Source: Bacilli bacterium
GTDB taxonomy: Bacteria; Bacillota; Bacilli; RF39; UBA660
Reading direction: 5' to 3'
DNA length: 64,000 bases
Assembly: GCA_017525015.1 (NCBI GenBank)
Contig: JAFXUK010000004.1
Location: forward strand, 1-64,000
Part shown: positions 26,136 through 37,200 of the stretch, piece after piece
Layout: each line of letters begins with the position of its first letter
How positions within the stretch are numbered: the first letter of the stretch is position 1
Notes under the pieces: model-generated
Database searches by the model: none
Told to the model about the DNA's origin: nothing
Seen by the model: only the letters and a program-made list of their open reading frames with translations
Position numbers and translations under genes: made by a program

Positions 26136-26438
26136 CTAACCAGCATCATTAGTACCGCTACATCTTTTATTGAATGAACGTCCATTATATATAGCTGTAC
26201 ATGTGAATTGTTGACAAGTAACTATGTTTGCATCTGCTTGGTTACCAGCATTACCTGCATTAGCACCATCACTTGTAGCTTCATAGTTACCATCAGCATC
26301 GATATTTGAGCATGCTGTTTGTAACATAATGTTTGCTTGAATGTTAGGCATAATAAATATTGTAAATAATGCAGCGATTGCAGCGATAGCAACAACTGTA
26401 ATAACTGTCATATTTAATTCTCCTGTAGCTTCTTTCAT
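26136..26438 (-). CDS. flp: Flp-like major pilin
   Basis: The 100-residue protein starts MKEATGELNM and has a hydrophobic helix over about residues 10-30 (VITVVAIAAIAALFTIFIMP). A small Ala/Asn-rich extracellular region with four Cys follows. A consensus promoter lies directly upstream inside the block, as expected for an abundantly made pilus subunit. It is longer than classic Flp pilins (about 50-70 residues). The major role is inferred from its position and promoter. Confidence 0.8.
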   Translation of the reverse strand: MKEATGELNMTVITVVAIAAIAALFTIFIMPNIQANIMLQTACSNIDADGNYEATSDGANAGNAGNQADANIVTCQQFTCTAIYNGRSFNKRCSGTNDAG

Positions 26439-26469
26439 TTATATATCATCCTTTCCATTTTATAATTAT

Positions 26470-26498
26470 ATTATACTATTTAAATTTTATTAATTCAA
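26470..26498 (-). promoter_or_regulatory. Internal promoter in front of the Flp pilin genes
   Basis: On the minus strand TTGAAT (26498-26493), a 17-base spacer and TATAAT (26475-26470), then GGAAAGGATG before the ATG at 26438. It can raise pilin expression above the upstream tad genes. Confidence 0.75.
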
Positions 26499-26503
26499 TA
26501 ATT

Positions 26504-27292
26504 TTATGATCCAATCATATTCATAACGGCAATTAATAGTAAAATCATAACACCTACACCTGTACAAACAAGCATGTTCATTGTTTTACTTTCCATCTTG
26601 TCAAGTCTCTCTTTATAACGAGTCTCTCTAGCCTTTTGTTGTAGATTGGAAATCGTTTTAGAGAAAGTAATCAATTGTTCTTGCTTTCTCTCTTGACGAC
26701 CTAAACTCAAACGATATAACAAACGCATCATACGCATTGAGTCACGAACCGGATATGTTTGTGCAAACTCCATATATGGAGTAACAGTTGCATCACCGGC
26801 ATTAATCTTATTAATCATCTCTATTAATCCAGATCTAAATATTTCTGGAGCATCAGGTATTGATTTACCTAAAGCAACTGGAACAGTATAGTGCTGAATT
26901 AATATTTCTAAGCCTTTTAAGTAATAAGGCAACATTGAATCTATTTGTTGTAAGTGTCTCTTATAGAAACTCTTTAAATTACTATAATCCATCTTAAATG
27001 CTACATATCCACCTACGCAAGATAGAACAATTTTAACTAATGATAAATCAGATAACATTATAAATATTAATAAAACAATAACGATTAGACCATTCTTAAT
27101 TCTCTTTTGATACAAAACGTCTGAATCTAATCCATCACCATATTTTGCTTTAACTAAGAAATCATAATCCTCTTCTTTTAACTTCATAAAGATATCTTGA
27201 TTATCTTGTATAAATTTATTTGGTTTAATATAACCATTTATTGTTAATACAACAAACGAAATAATACCAATGGCTAATATCTCAAAATACAT
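26504..27292 (-). CDS. tadC: TadC-like pilus platform protein
   Basis: The 262-residue protein has a GspF/TadC layout. Helices lie near residues 1-17 and 71-104, a soluble helical region (about 110-235) contains the KTISNLQQKARETRYKERLDKM stretch, and there is a final helix (about 239-260). TadB and TadC form the inner-membrane platform on which TadA drives pilin assembly. It is separated from tadB by two bases. Confidence 0.82.
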   Translation of the reverse strand: MYFEILAIGIISFVVLTINGYIKPNKFIQDNQDIFMKLKEEDYDFLVKAKYGDGLDSDVLYQKRIKNGLIVIVLLIFIMLSDLSLVKIVLSCVGGYVAFKMDYSNLKSFYKRHLQQIDSMLPYYLKGLEILIQHYTVPVALGKSIPDAPEIFRSGLIEMINKINAGDATVTPYMEFAQTYPVRDSMRMMRLLYRLSLGRQERKQEQLITFSKTISNLQQKARETRYKERLDKMESKTMNMLVCTGVGVMILLLIAVMNMIGS

Positions 27293-27294
27293 AA

Positions 27295-28188
27295 CTACTC
27301 AACCCCCACGTCTTCATTGTAGAATTTTTCGCCAGTAAGCAAGAAATAACAGTCAATAATAATTATGGCATGTAAAATCAGTTTTACATATATCTTTTCC
27401 AACATCTTTAAGTACTCATTTCTACCGAATAATAATTGCATAACCATTACCAGTAAGAATAAAGCACCACCGAATGTTAAGAACTTTGTATGGAATACTT
27501 GTCTATCCATTCTATCTTTATAAACACCTTCAACTAAGGCATCGATATCCATTGACATAAGCTCTAAAGCTTCACCTGAATCTCTCGCACCTTCCTTAGT
27601 AATCTGTAAGAATAATTGGTGCATATTTTTAACCATATAATAAGGATATGCGTTATTGAAAAATTCAATAGATTCATCAATAGTACCATTTTCATAAGAC
27701 ATTTGAATCATTCTCTTAACATCTCTTAAAACTGGATCTTGTAAGATACCTGAATCTCTAACACCTTCTAATGATTTAACAAAAGATTGTGTTGTATTAA
27801 ATTCCATAATTACGTTTGTTGTATAAACTTGAATCTGTTCAAATAAATATTCACTATATAATCTATTTGTTCTTAAGTAAGATAAGTAAGGAACAAAGGC
27901 AATAGCAATTGCTGTATATATAGCAGTTATCAAAATACTATAAAAATATAAGAAACTAACTATTGCAGCAAAACCACCAAGCAAAACAACTTGTACTAAG
28001 TATTGTCTAGGTGTATATTCATAACCTAATTCTTTTGTCTTTTCCTTAACCTCTCTATAACTATAAGGTGCATAAGTATTGTAAACATTAGCAACAGTAT
28101 CAGCAAAGAATTTATAAACATTATCACCTGTATTATATCTATAAGCTAATACAAATATTGCAATAACTATCCATAATATCAATTCCAT
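27295..28188 (-). CDS. tadB: TadB-like pilus platform protein
   Basis: The 297-residue protein has an N-terminal helix, a pair of helices around residues 66-100, a cytosolic GspF-type helical domain with YENGTIDESIEFFNNAYP and TKEGARDSGEALELMSMDIDAL, and two C-terminal helices. It pairs with the TadC-like protein. The order TadA-TadB-TadC is the canonical tad order. Confidence 0.85.
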   Translation of the reverse strand: MELILWIVIAIFVLAYRYNTGDNVYKFFADTVANVYNTYAPYSYREVKEKTKELGYEYTPRQYLVQVVLLGGFAAIVSFLYFYSILITAIYTAIAIAFVPYLSYLRTNRLYSEYLFEQIQVYTTNVIMEFNTTQSFVKSLEGVRDSGILQDPVLRDVKRMIQMSYENGTIDESIEFFNNAYPYYMVKNMHQLFLQITKEGARDSGEALELMSMDIDALVEGVYKDRMDRQVFHTKFLTFGGALFLLVMVMQLLFGRNEYLKMLEKIYVKLILHAIIIIDCYFLLTGEKFYNEDVGVE

Positions 28189-28203
28189 ATAATCACCTTA
28201 CTT

Positions 28204-29832
28204 TCATAAAACATCCGTCGCTGTTGCCGGAGTAGCACTACCAGCTTGTTGAGGTGCAGCAGATGCCGCAGTAGCCTGTACCTGTACTTGCGGAGCCGCC
28301 ACAACCGGTTTTACAACCTGTGGTGCTGGTGGAACAGCTGTCGTTTGTTGTGCTACTGGAGTTCCTTGTGTTGGTTGAGCAACCGTTGTGGTTACTGGCT
28401 TAACAACAGGAGCTTGTGGAGCTGGAGGAGCCGGAGCTTGCGCCGCCGGAGTAACAGCACTTGCAACAACTGGTGCTGGTGCTGGTGCTACTGGAGCTGG
28501 TGCTGGTGCTGCTGGAGCTGGTGCCGCAGGTTGAGCAACTGTTTGAGTTGTTGCCGGAGTTGCAGCTGGAGCTGGAGCAGTTGTTTGTGGTGCTGGTGCT
28601 GCAGGAGCCGCTGGAGCTTGATCTGCAGGTTTAGCTTCACCACCTTCATTTCCTTCCGTAGCATTTTCATTTAACATCTTATCTAAAGCTTCAGAAGAAG
28701 TCTTTTTATTTGCATAATTATCACTAGATCCATCTCTTAAATTTGATAAATCTTCTTTATAATCAGCATCTCCTAAACCAAAGATATCATCGGTGTCAAA
28801 GTAAACATTACCTATTCCTAAATAATCAATTAATTTCTTAGTAGGATTATGTAATGTTACCCTACCATCTAATGTCTTAGAATATAATTCATTTGACCTT
28901 GGTTTATTATCTTGATCAACGTAGAATTCACATACTTCCATGATCTCACGTTGGAACCTTCCTAAAGCCTTTGAGAAATAACCTTTAACATATATTCCAA
29001 TCTGAATATATCTATGAATTGAAGACAAATATTGTTCAATATCTTGACTACCTTCCAACAAAGCGTACATACGCATTGGAATACTAGCTGCCTTATCGGC
29101 GTGGATTGTTGAAATAATGTGGTGACCTGAAGAAATAGAGTTACGAACTGCCATAACAGCTTCAGCAGAACGAACCTCGGCAAGTAGAATCCAAATTGGG
29201 TTCTGACGCATGCAGGCAACCAATGCTTCCGTATATGAAGCAATATTATTTGTCTTCATAGCAACAATATCACGATGAGGGAAAATCTTATCCAAGTGAA
29301 GCTCTAATGTATCCTCAATAGATATGATTTTCTCATCTTCTTTAGTGTTACTAGCTAAATATTTAACCAGCTCAGTTTTACCTGAACCAGTTTCACCGGC
29401 AATCATAATATTACAATGACCCCAAACACATTTGATTAAGAAATCATGCATTTGTTCAGTAACATATTGCTCAGTAATTAATTTATCTTTGTTTAAACGT
29501 ATTTTTGCTGGTGTTTTACGTATCAAGCAAGCAATTCCGTTAGTTGCAATGGAATCATGTACGAAGTTCATACGTAACTCAGCACTTTCGGAGTCTAGGA
29601 ATGGATGAGCCATATTAAAAGTTCTACCCATTACATTCGCACATTGGAAAGCCAGCTTTTCCATAAATGGATTATTTATATCTGGTCTTTCAACTTGAAA
29701 AACTCCTCTGGACAATGTTTTTAACCAGACTTGACCGCCATTACTATATGAAATATCGGTTACGTCATCGTCTTCTAAGAATTCGGACAACGGACCGAAG
29801 TCCATCTGGGAGAAAACATTCTTCTCATCCAT
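28204..29832 (-). CDS. tadA: TadA/CpaF secretion ATPase with long Pro/Ala tail
   Basis: The 542-residue protein is a type II/IV secretion ATPase of the TadA/CpaF kind. Walker A is GETGSGKT (about 146-153), the Walker B region is IWILLAEVRSAEA, and the His box is SSGHHIISTIHADKAAS. It powers extrusion of the Tad pilus. After about residue 395 there are about 145 residues of Pro/Ala/Gln/Val repeats, not part of the normal family, which are presumably a disordered cytosolic tail. Confidence 0.92.
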   Translation of the reverse strand: MDEKNVFSQMDFGPLSEFLEDDDVTDISYSNGGQVWLKTLSRGVFQVERPDINNPFMEKLAFQCANVMGRTFNMAHPFLDSESAELRMNFVHDSIATNGIACLIRKTPAKIRLNKDKLITEQYVTEQMHDFLIKCVWGHCNIMIAGETGSGKTELVKYLASNTKEDEKIISIEDTLELHLDKIFPHRDIVAMKTNNIASYTEALVACMRQNPIWILLAEVRSAEAVMAVRNSISSGHHIISTIHADKAASIPMRMYALLEGSQDIEQYLSSIHRYIQIGIYVKGYFSKALGRFQREIMEVCEFYVDQDNKPRSNELYSKTLDGRVTLHNPTKKLIDYLGIGNVYFDTDDIFGLGDADYKEDLSNLRDGSSDNYANKKTSSEALDKMLNENATEGNEGGEAKPADQAPAAPAAPAPQTTAPAPAATPATTQTVAQPAAPAPAAPAPAPVAPAPAPVVASAVTPAAQAPAPPAPQAPVVKPVTTTVAQPTQGTPVAQQTTAVPPAPQVVKPVVAAPQVQVQATAASAAPQQAGSATPATATDVL

Positions 29833-29869
29833 ACAAACACCTTCTTTATTCTTTTGAACTACAAACGAA

Positions 29870-30667
29870 TTAACATTGAGTTAAATCAATACATTCATTT
29901 TGAATTGAGTGAGTCTTATTTAAAATCATTGATTTTAATTCATCACTTTGTAACTTAGTAGCAGCTGCATTTGCAGTATAAGCATTATTTCTAGGTACTG
30001 GTTCAATCTTAACACCTAAAATTTGTGCTTTCTTTAACAATAAGAACAATTCTTCAGGAACAGCAAATAATAACATTGCTGAATCTGTTGGATTATCTTT
30101 ATCGGCAAATACGTTACCACCTTTTTTATCTCTAACTGCTAATACACGAATACTTGAAATCAAACGACCATAAACAACTAAGTTATCGTCATCTACAGTA
30201 TTCATATATAAGTCAATAGCATCGTTAGGGAAAATTGAATTACCATATGTTGATAATGCAGTAACATTCAACACGAAAATGGTATCTCCATCAGGAATGT
30301 TAGAGAAAATAGAATCAGGCATCTCTTCCTCTGTAATCATATTCTCTGCAAAGAAGAAACCATTTGCTGGTATTTTTGAATCGTATGAAACTAATTTATT
30401 AACTATTTGAGCTTTATTTGTTACTAAATTAGTCATATTCTTAATCATTGATTTAGGAACATCTCTGTAACTAATAACACTTTCAGTTATCTTTGTACCA
30501 GATATCAACGTTTGTGTAGCATAAGGTATTTGTGTTGGTTGAACTGAGTTCTTAACACGCCAAGTATAACCAAAGTATAGTACAACAATTCCTAATAATA
30601 CACCTAATATTGTAATAGTATTCTTATTACTTAAAAATTTCTTAAAAGGCGCTAATAAATTTCCCAT
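29870..30667 (-). CDS. cpaB: CpaB/RcpC-like SAF-domain pilus protein
   Basis: The 265-residue protein has one N-terminal membrane helix (about 19-35) and then a SAF/CpaB-like region: YATQTLISGTKITESVISYRDVP, SYDSKIPANGFFFAENMIT, and a later beta segment with SIFPNDAIDLYMNTV. CpaB proteins sit outside the membrane, where they interact with wall or secretin components of Tad pili. The C-terminus carries a Cys pair (NECIDLTQC). It is directly upstream of tadA. Confidence 0.85.
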   Translation of the reverse strand: MGNLLAPFKKFLSNKNTITILGVLLGIVVLYFGYTWRVKNSVQPTQIPYATQTLISGTKITESVISYRDVPKSMIKNMTNLVTNKAQIVNKLVSYDSKIPANGFFFAENMITEEEMPDSIFSNIPDGDTIFVLNVTALSTYGNSIFPNDAIDLYMNTVDDDNLVVYGRLISSIRVLAVRDKKGGNVFADKDNPTDSAMLLFAVPEELFLLLKKAQILGVKIEPVPRNNAYTANAAATKLQSDELKSMILNKTHSIQNECIDLTQC

Positions 30668-30682
30668 TTTATTCCTTCTTTC

Positions 30683-31198
30683 CTAATCACCTGTTGGATA
30701 ATATTCGCAAGGTGGACATTTCTCACCTTCACATATTCCCATACTGTTTATATCTTCTATTTTGCCAGGGTTAAATTCGATTATTAAGTCAATGCTATTA
30801 ACAACATCTAAGTCAGTAACAGCATTTTCTTTTCCTGTACTAGTCTCAGTATCACGACCTACTATAAATCCAGCTGTCTTAGTAGCAACTTTAACGCTGA
30901 CTTTTGGTGGTGACTCATACAAATCGTAGAAACTAATATCATAACTATCTGTTACAGATACCGTTTCAGCAAATCTTCGAAGGAAGTTTTCTACGAAAAC
31001 CTCCTTCAAGATTCTAATTTGTCTTGTTTGAGTATAGTATGAATAATCAATCGAATCATACATAGCACTATTTGCAACTTCTTTTAATTGGTAATAATCT
31101 TGTGTATTTGTTGTCGTAGCATCATTTGTTAACATCATAACTACTACGATGAAAATACCTAAAATTATTAACCAATAGCCCCAATAGGATTCCTTCAT
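30683..31198 (-). CDS. Pilin-like membrane-anchored Tad protein
   Basis: The 171-residue protein begins with a very short N-terminus and a hydrophobic helix (MKESYWGYWLIILGIFIVVVMML). A helical region and an extracellular domain follow, ending in a Cys cluster (GICEGEKCPPCEYYPTGD). The N-terminus resembles those of the other pilin-like proteins here (MKE...). It probably acts as a TadE/F-like or tip-associated subunit. The family is not recognised. It is the first small gene after the 2069-residue protein. Confidence 0.7.
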   Translation of the reverse strand: MKESYWGYWLIILGIFIVVVMMLTNDATTTNTQDYYQLKEVANSAMYDSIDYSYYTQTRQIRILKEVFVENFLRRFAETVSVTDSYDISFYDLYESPPKVSVKVATKTAGFIVGRDTETSTGKENAVTDLDVVNSIDLIIEFNPGKIEDINSMGICEGEKCPPCEYYPTGD

Positions 31199-31215
31199 AT
31201 AATTTCACTCCTTTC

Positions 31216-34200
31216 CTACTTAAATGATAATCTGAAGTAACGTCCACTATCCTTATCGAACTGAACGTAGTCAACCCAACGACATGTTTGTTGCTTGTCG
31301 TCCATTTCTTCAGCAGTGAATCCTTCACGTACATAACATTCTTCACTCATTGTTAATGGTGCATCACCATACAATGAACTCTTAACGGTTATTCCAGTAC
31401 CATTATTTGGTATGAAATCATTTAAGAAATTACTTGAATAATGTTGGAAACTAATTAATCTATTTTCACGATAGTCTTCCTCATCATTCGTCTTTGGTAC
31501 ATCCCACCTACATCCGGAAAGTGATGAATCAGAACATTCAGAATAATCATCCGGATCATATGGCGTTATAGAATATCTAGAAACACTAGTTAAGTTATTA
31601 TGATTAATTTCATAACCATGTGTATCATTATATTCTCTAATTAATGCCATTCCACTAGGAGTAATAGAATATGAATACTCAGGAGTTTCTGAATAAATAT
31701 TATCTCCTTGACCAGCTGAATCAATTTCTCTTAATAATTCAGCACCTTTATTTGTTGAGAAGTCATTGCCATCATACATGAACAATGAATTATCACTCCA
31801 GTTGTTACCTAAATCTCTATCTGAATCAGATTTCATATCAGAAAGTGAAACAGTAGATGTATTAAATGCTAATGTAGATTTAACATTGTCAGGATCATAA
31901 TCTTTTGAACTTGGAACATATGGAGTATATGTTTCAGCCCATTCATCAGGATCCGCTATACCTGTACTATCATGAACATGTGAATTGATTGGGTTACCAC
32001 AACATAAACAAATCTCTTCAAATACTTCATAGAAGCATGTTCTGTTATTTGTTGATATTAATGATTGGTCAGAGCCCATAATTCTACCAGTTGCTCCAGC
32101 AGAATATGAACCAATATCAGCAAACGTATAAGTATATTGATATAAGTTTCTAGCAGTAGTCATCTTAATTGGGAATACATTGTAATCACCTAAGATTGAC
32201 CATTTAGCTCTTTCTTCTTCTGTTATTAGATATGTAATTCCATTTGGTCTTAATGCAGCATTCTTTAATGCTTCAGTTAAGTTATCACCGTGTTCTTTAA
32301 CATCGGAATCATTTATATACCAATAACCTTTATTCTTATAGAAACTACTATTTTCTATTGATCCTTTAATATAGTTAGCTTGAACATAATTAACTCTTGT
32401 GATGAAGCATAATCCAGTAGTCCAGAATGGTGACTTATCACGAATTACAGATGTTCTTAAGCCTCCACCCTTCAAGCTATCGACTACAGTTGTTGCTGTT
32501 CCAATAACATCACCTTTAACACACAATATTGTACGTTTATCAACAGATCCGTTATCTTCAGTTAAATAATCACCAAAGTCACAGTCACCGTCAGGACAAC
32601 TTAATTCTGTAACTTCTGCTCCACCATTTGATGTTGCACCATAACTGATAGCAGCATCAGTATTAGGAGCCCAACCTAATTGATGTTGAATAGTACCATG
32701 ATGGTTCATATCGTAATAGAACATCTCTAAGTAGTTACGAGCTAAATCAACATCTTTTTCAACTGGTTCATCTGAACCATTACCATAAGCTTTAATCTTT
32801 ATTGCAACTTTCTTATTTGTTGCATTGTTATAACAATTATCATCACCAGTATTATTTCTAGTCATATCAGAACATCCTTCACCAAAGAATGATGAATTAT
32901 ATCTCTTATATCTTTCCATAATATTGTCATCTAATAATATTGTCATATATTCAGTCTCTGAATAAGTATATGAAATTGATGGACTGAAGTTTGAAACAAT
33001 TCTTGTAAATTGTTTAGTTGTTCCCATGAACTTACCTGTAGATAATTGATTATTTGCCATACCATTTTCTTGACTATCTGCTGTATTGTATAGTTCGAAG
33101 TGTTGACATGCGAACATGTCTTCACCATAATCTACGATTGTATTGTTTGCACCTTGCATTGTTCCGGCTAATCCATTCATTACACCTTCAGCACCAGAAT
33201 TATCTAATACAAGTTTTCTGAACCACTCACCAGTTGCGTTGTCGCAATGTGCACCACCTGTACCATCACAAGATCTCTTTAACGTGCTATCAAAACTTGT
33301 TGGAGGGGTGATACCATTATTTACTGTATTACATTTTTCGAACTTAGCACCATCACAGATTTCATCAGTACTATCATCAGGTACATATTCATTTGATGGA
33401 GGTAATTGAACACTTACACCAGCACCTAAATCAGCACCAGCACCAGGAACTTGATTACATGAACCAACAGTACCTAATCTTCCATCTTCTTGGCCACTTC
33501 TATCACCTTTATAGTTCTTAGAATTTGATTGACCTTCATCATCAGCTAGGACTGCACGAGCTGAATCAACATCTCTATAAGCATAACCTAAGCCAAGTTC
33601 TCCACTTAATTCGTCGAACTTACCAGATTCTATAACATTTACATTTGTATATGCTGTAGGATCACTTGAAACATTTCCAGAAGCATTTGGTAAGCCATCG
33701 CTTGTATCTAATTTCATCTTACAGTATTCACCAGCAGCAGTATCAACTGATCCACCACCAGCTGTAGGACATTTATCTTTATCATTAAATCCGTTTGAAG
33801 TTCCTAATGAATAAGTAACACAGAATCCCCAAGCGTCACATTGATTATATTTTAATGCATCATATGTATAAGAACATGTAGATCCACTTAATGAACCACT
33901 ATGACTTGTTCCTCTTACATCTTCCCAACTATCACAAGAATATGTTGGATCTTCACCTTCAACTTCAGAAGGAGTTTCATCAGCAGATGCTTTGTGTGTA
34001 CATGAAGTACCACTCATTACATCATTCTCATCAGCACAATAATATACAACATGAGATTGAGTACAATACTTATGAGTAGCATCTAAACCAACTGCATTCT
34101 CTTCTTCAAATTGTTGAGAACCATCTGGTCTACCACCAGCCAAGTCTGAATAAACGTGGCTTATCAATGAATAATCATTATATGCATTAACTAAAATATC

Positions 34201-37200
34201 TGATTGTTCAGCAATATCTCTAGTGAATCCTTCGAATCCTCCAAGGCCACCTTCAACTTCGTATGAACCATAATTGATAAATGTTGTATAACATGTTCTC
34301 TTTCCGCCGATGAACATATCATTTTTATTTACTGCAAAGTAACTACCAGCAGCTATAGCATTCTTACCAACATAATTACCAAATGAATCCATTGATAATT
34401 GCCAGTCTTCACTACAACTTACACGACAATAACGATTATGTTTATATGTATCAACCATTATTGAGTTACCTGAGTCGTCATATTTTTGAGTATATGTTTC
34501 ATATTTTTCAACTAAGCCTTTGAAAGCATCAGTATAAACTGTACAAGCTTTATTACCACCTAGTTTATATGTACCATCACTATTTCTACCTTCATGAACA
34601 TCATAGAAGTCTGCTGAACCAGTATACTCTGGTCTGTAATCACAGACAGCAGGCATTGTTGTTGTAGTACATGTACTAGAACAAACATTTTCTATCAAAT
34701 AACTATATTTTTGTTCATCAGTAAGTAAGTTACAACATCCAGAAGCTTTAAATAATGAAGCATTGAACGCATTTGTTGTAACAAACGCACCATTATCACC
34801 AACTTGAGTACAACTCTCATCCATACAATTATCTGGATTTAATTGAGGTATCTTATTACATGCACTTGATTGAACAGATGGTGAGAAGTAAATATATAAT
34901 GTTACATCATCAGGGTTAAATGCAATAAGTCTTTGTGTTGAACCAGATGCAGCTGTTCCAGAAGGTTCAGCAATAAATGCATCACTTATTGATGTATCCT
35001 GAGTTTCATATGTTAGTTTGAAACTAATCTTTTTAGATTCTTGTCTAGCACTAACTGCGCTATCACTAACTGATTGATTTGATGAAGAAGGAATTTCTAA
35101 CTTCGTAGCATCTATCTTCAACTTAACAACATAGTTATAAACTGTTCTATTATATTCATTACTTAAGCCATCATTGATTTCCCATTTTTCAACAGTACCA
35201 ACGATACCAGTTTCACTAAATCCTTCTAGGGAAGCAGTAATACCAGTTCCTGCACCAGGAATAGTCATTGTACCAGTATAAGTAATTGTAATATTGTTTC
35301 CATCAATATCATATTTAACATCGTCAATTGTTCTTGAGAAAGTACCACCTTCTGCAAGTTTTTCAGTTTGATAATGTTTTAATACATCAGCAACAATATT
35401 TAATACACCAGGTTTTAATTTAGAATCGCTTAAAGCCTCATCAACTTTACTTGCATCTATCTTACCGTCATTATCAGTAATATTTTTTATCTTACCAGCT
35501 AAAGCTTCGTAATATGCATATGCATCAGCATGAAGTTGGTCATTAATATTAAATGATCCAGATAATGACATATTATCTAATATAGCAACTAAACGAATTA
35601 CTACGTTAGCTGCTTGTACAGCTTCAACTTCTCTATTCTTAATACGTTTAAATACACCATTTGTCGCTAAGTAATTTAACATTTTGCCAAAATCAGAATT
35701 CATCATAATATCTTCTGTTCTAGCAAATGTAGTTCCATATTCTGGACTTGTACGACCAGCATCTAAACATAACGCATAATATTCTTGACCATCAATACAT
35801 GTAGATTGTAAATAATATACATTTATAGGTCCTGAACTCTCATCTGTAGTAGCATATCTGTCATCACCAGTTAATGCTTCAGTAAATGAGAAGTTATTAC
35901 ATGAATCAGTTTGATATCCATTTAATGTAGTATAGTCGTTGTATGTTGTAACAATATTTGGTACTAGGTCAACTACGAATGGATTATCAGAGCCTTCTGA
36001 TTGACCATATCTACTTAATACTGTTATATAGAATGTCTTTTGATATTCATTTTCACCATATACAACAACTTCTATAGGTTTATCAGTTTCAGTTTTTGCT
36101 ACACCTTGTAAGATACAATCATGTGAGTTTTCATTACTTACTACTTTAACTTTACTTTCATCAGCTGATTTACAACTAATTACTTTAGCTCCAGTAGGTT
36201 TTAAAACACTATTTTCATTAACATAAATTGTTTTACCATAATCTCTTACAGTTGTAGTTCTTTCATATACAGCAACGTATGAAGAACCATCAGCATCCAC
36301 AGCAGTTCCTGCTGCATAGATAGTACTATCGCCACTGCTCTTTCTCCAACCTTTAAATTCTTTATCTTTATTATACATACCTGTAAATTCAGCATTTGGT
36401 AATGTTACCTTACCGTTCTCACCTTTTTTAAAGTAAGCACCGTTAACACCTTTAGTCCATCCATCTCCAAATGCAACTGTTGCACCGTTTGGATAAACTG
36501 CAATACCATTTGCAAATCTATAACAAGCAAAGTAATAACGAGTTGGTTCTACATCAAATGATCCTCTTTGTGGATTCTTACTTACGCAGTAATTTGATGT
36601 TTGATAATAATCTTCAGATTGAGAAGTTACTTTAACCCATCCAACGAATTCTAGTAATGGATTAACTTCACTCTTAGCTTTACAATCTGGGAACGGAATA
36701 TTTTTTAATCCTTTAGATTTATAAACTCCATCAGAATATTCCCAATAATTAGTGTCGAACTCACATGTTCCATATTCACCAGGAACTGCACGAGCTCCAG
36801 CACTCTTATAAATAATAATTGTTAATTTAGTTTTAATTTCTGTGTCATAACCAACAGGTTTATAAACAACTTGACCTGTTAATTCAACATCTTCAGGTAA
36901 TTGAGCATTATCAGAAATTTTTAAAATACATGTTGAAGAACCAACGCTACAATTAATATCTAAGTATTCATTACCTTTATCTAGATTGAAACTAATAACT
37001 TTTTCAATCATCAATTCTTGACCTAAGTTAGTAGTAGCAGATGATTCATCATAGTTATCTAAAGTTACAACATATTCGCTTTCCATATTAGCCATACTAT
37101 ATTTGAAAACGAATGGTAATTCATTTGTTACATCAAAATCTGTATAAGTACAATTTACTTTAAACTCTCCACTTGATGTTGGAATATTAGCAAATGTAAC

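Noticed and set aside
28246..28674. A Cys/Trp/Ser-rich open frame on the plus strand within tadA
   Set aside because: It is the antisense shadow of the Pro/Ala-rich tail. No ribosome site or promoter supports it.
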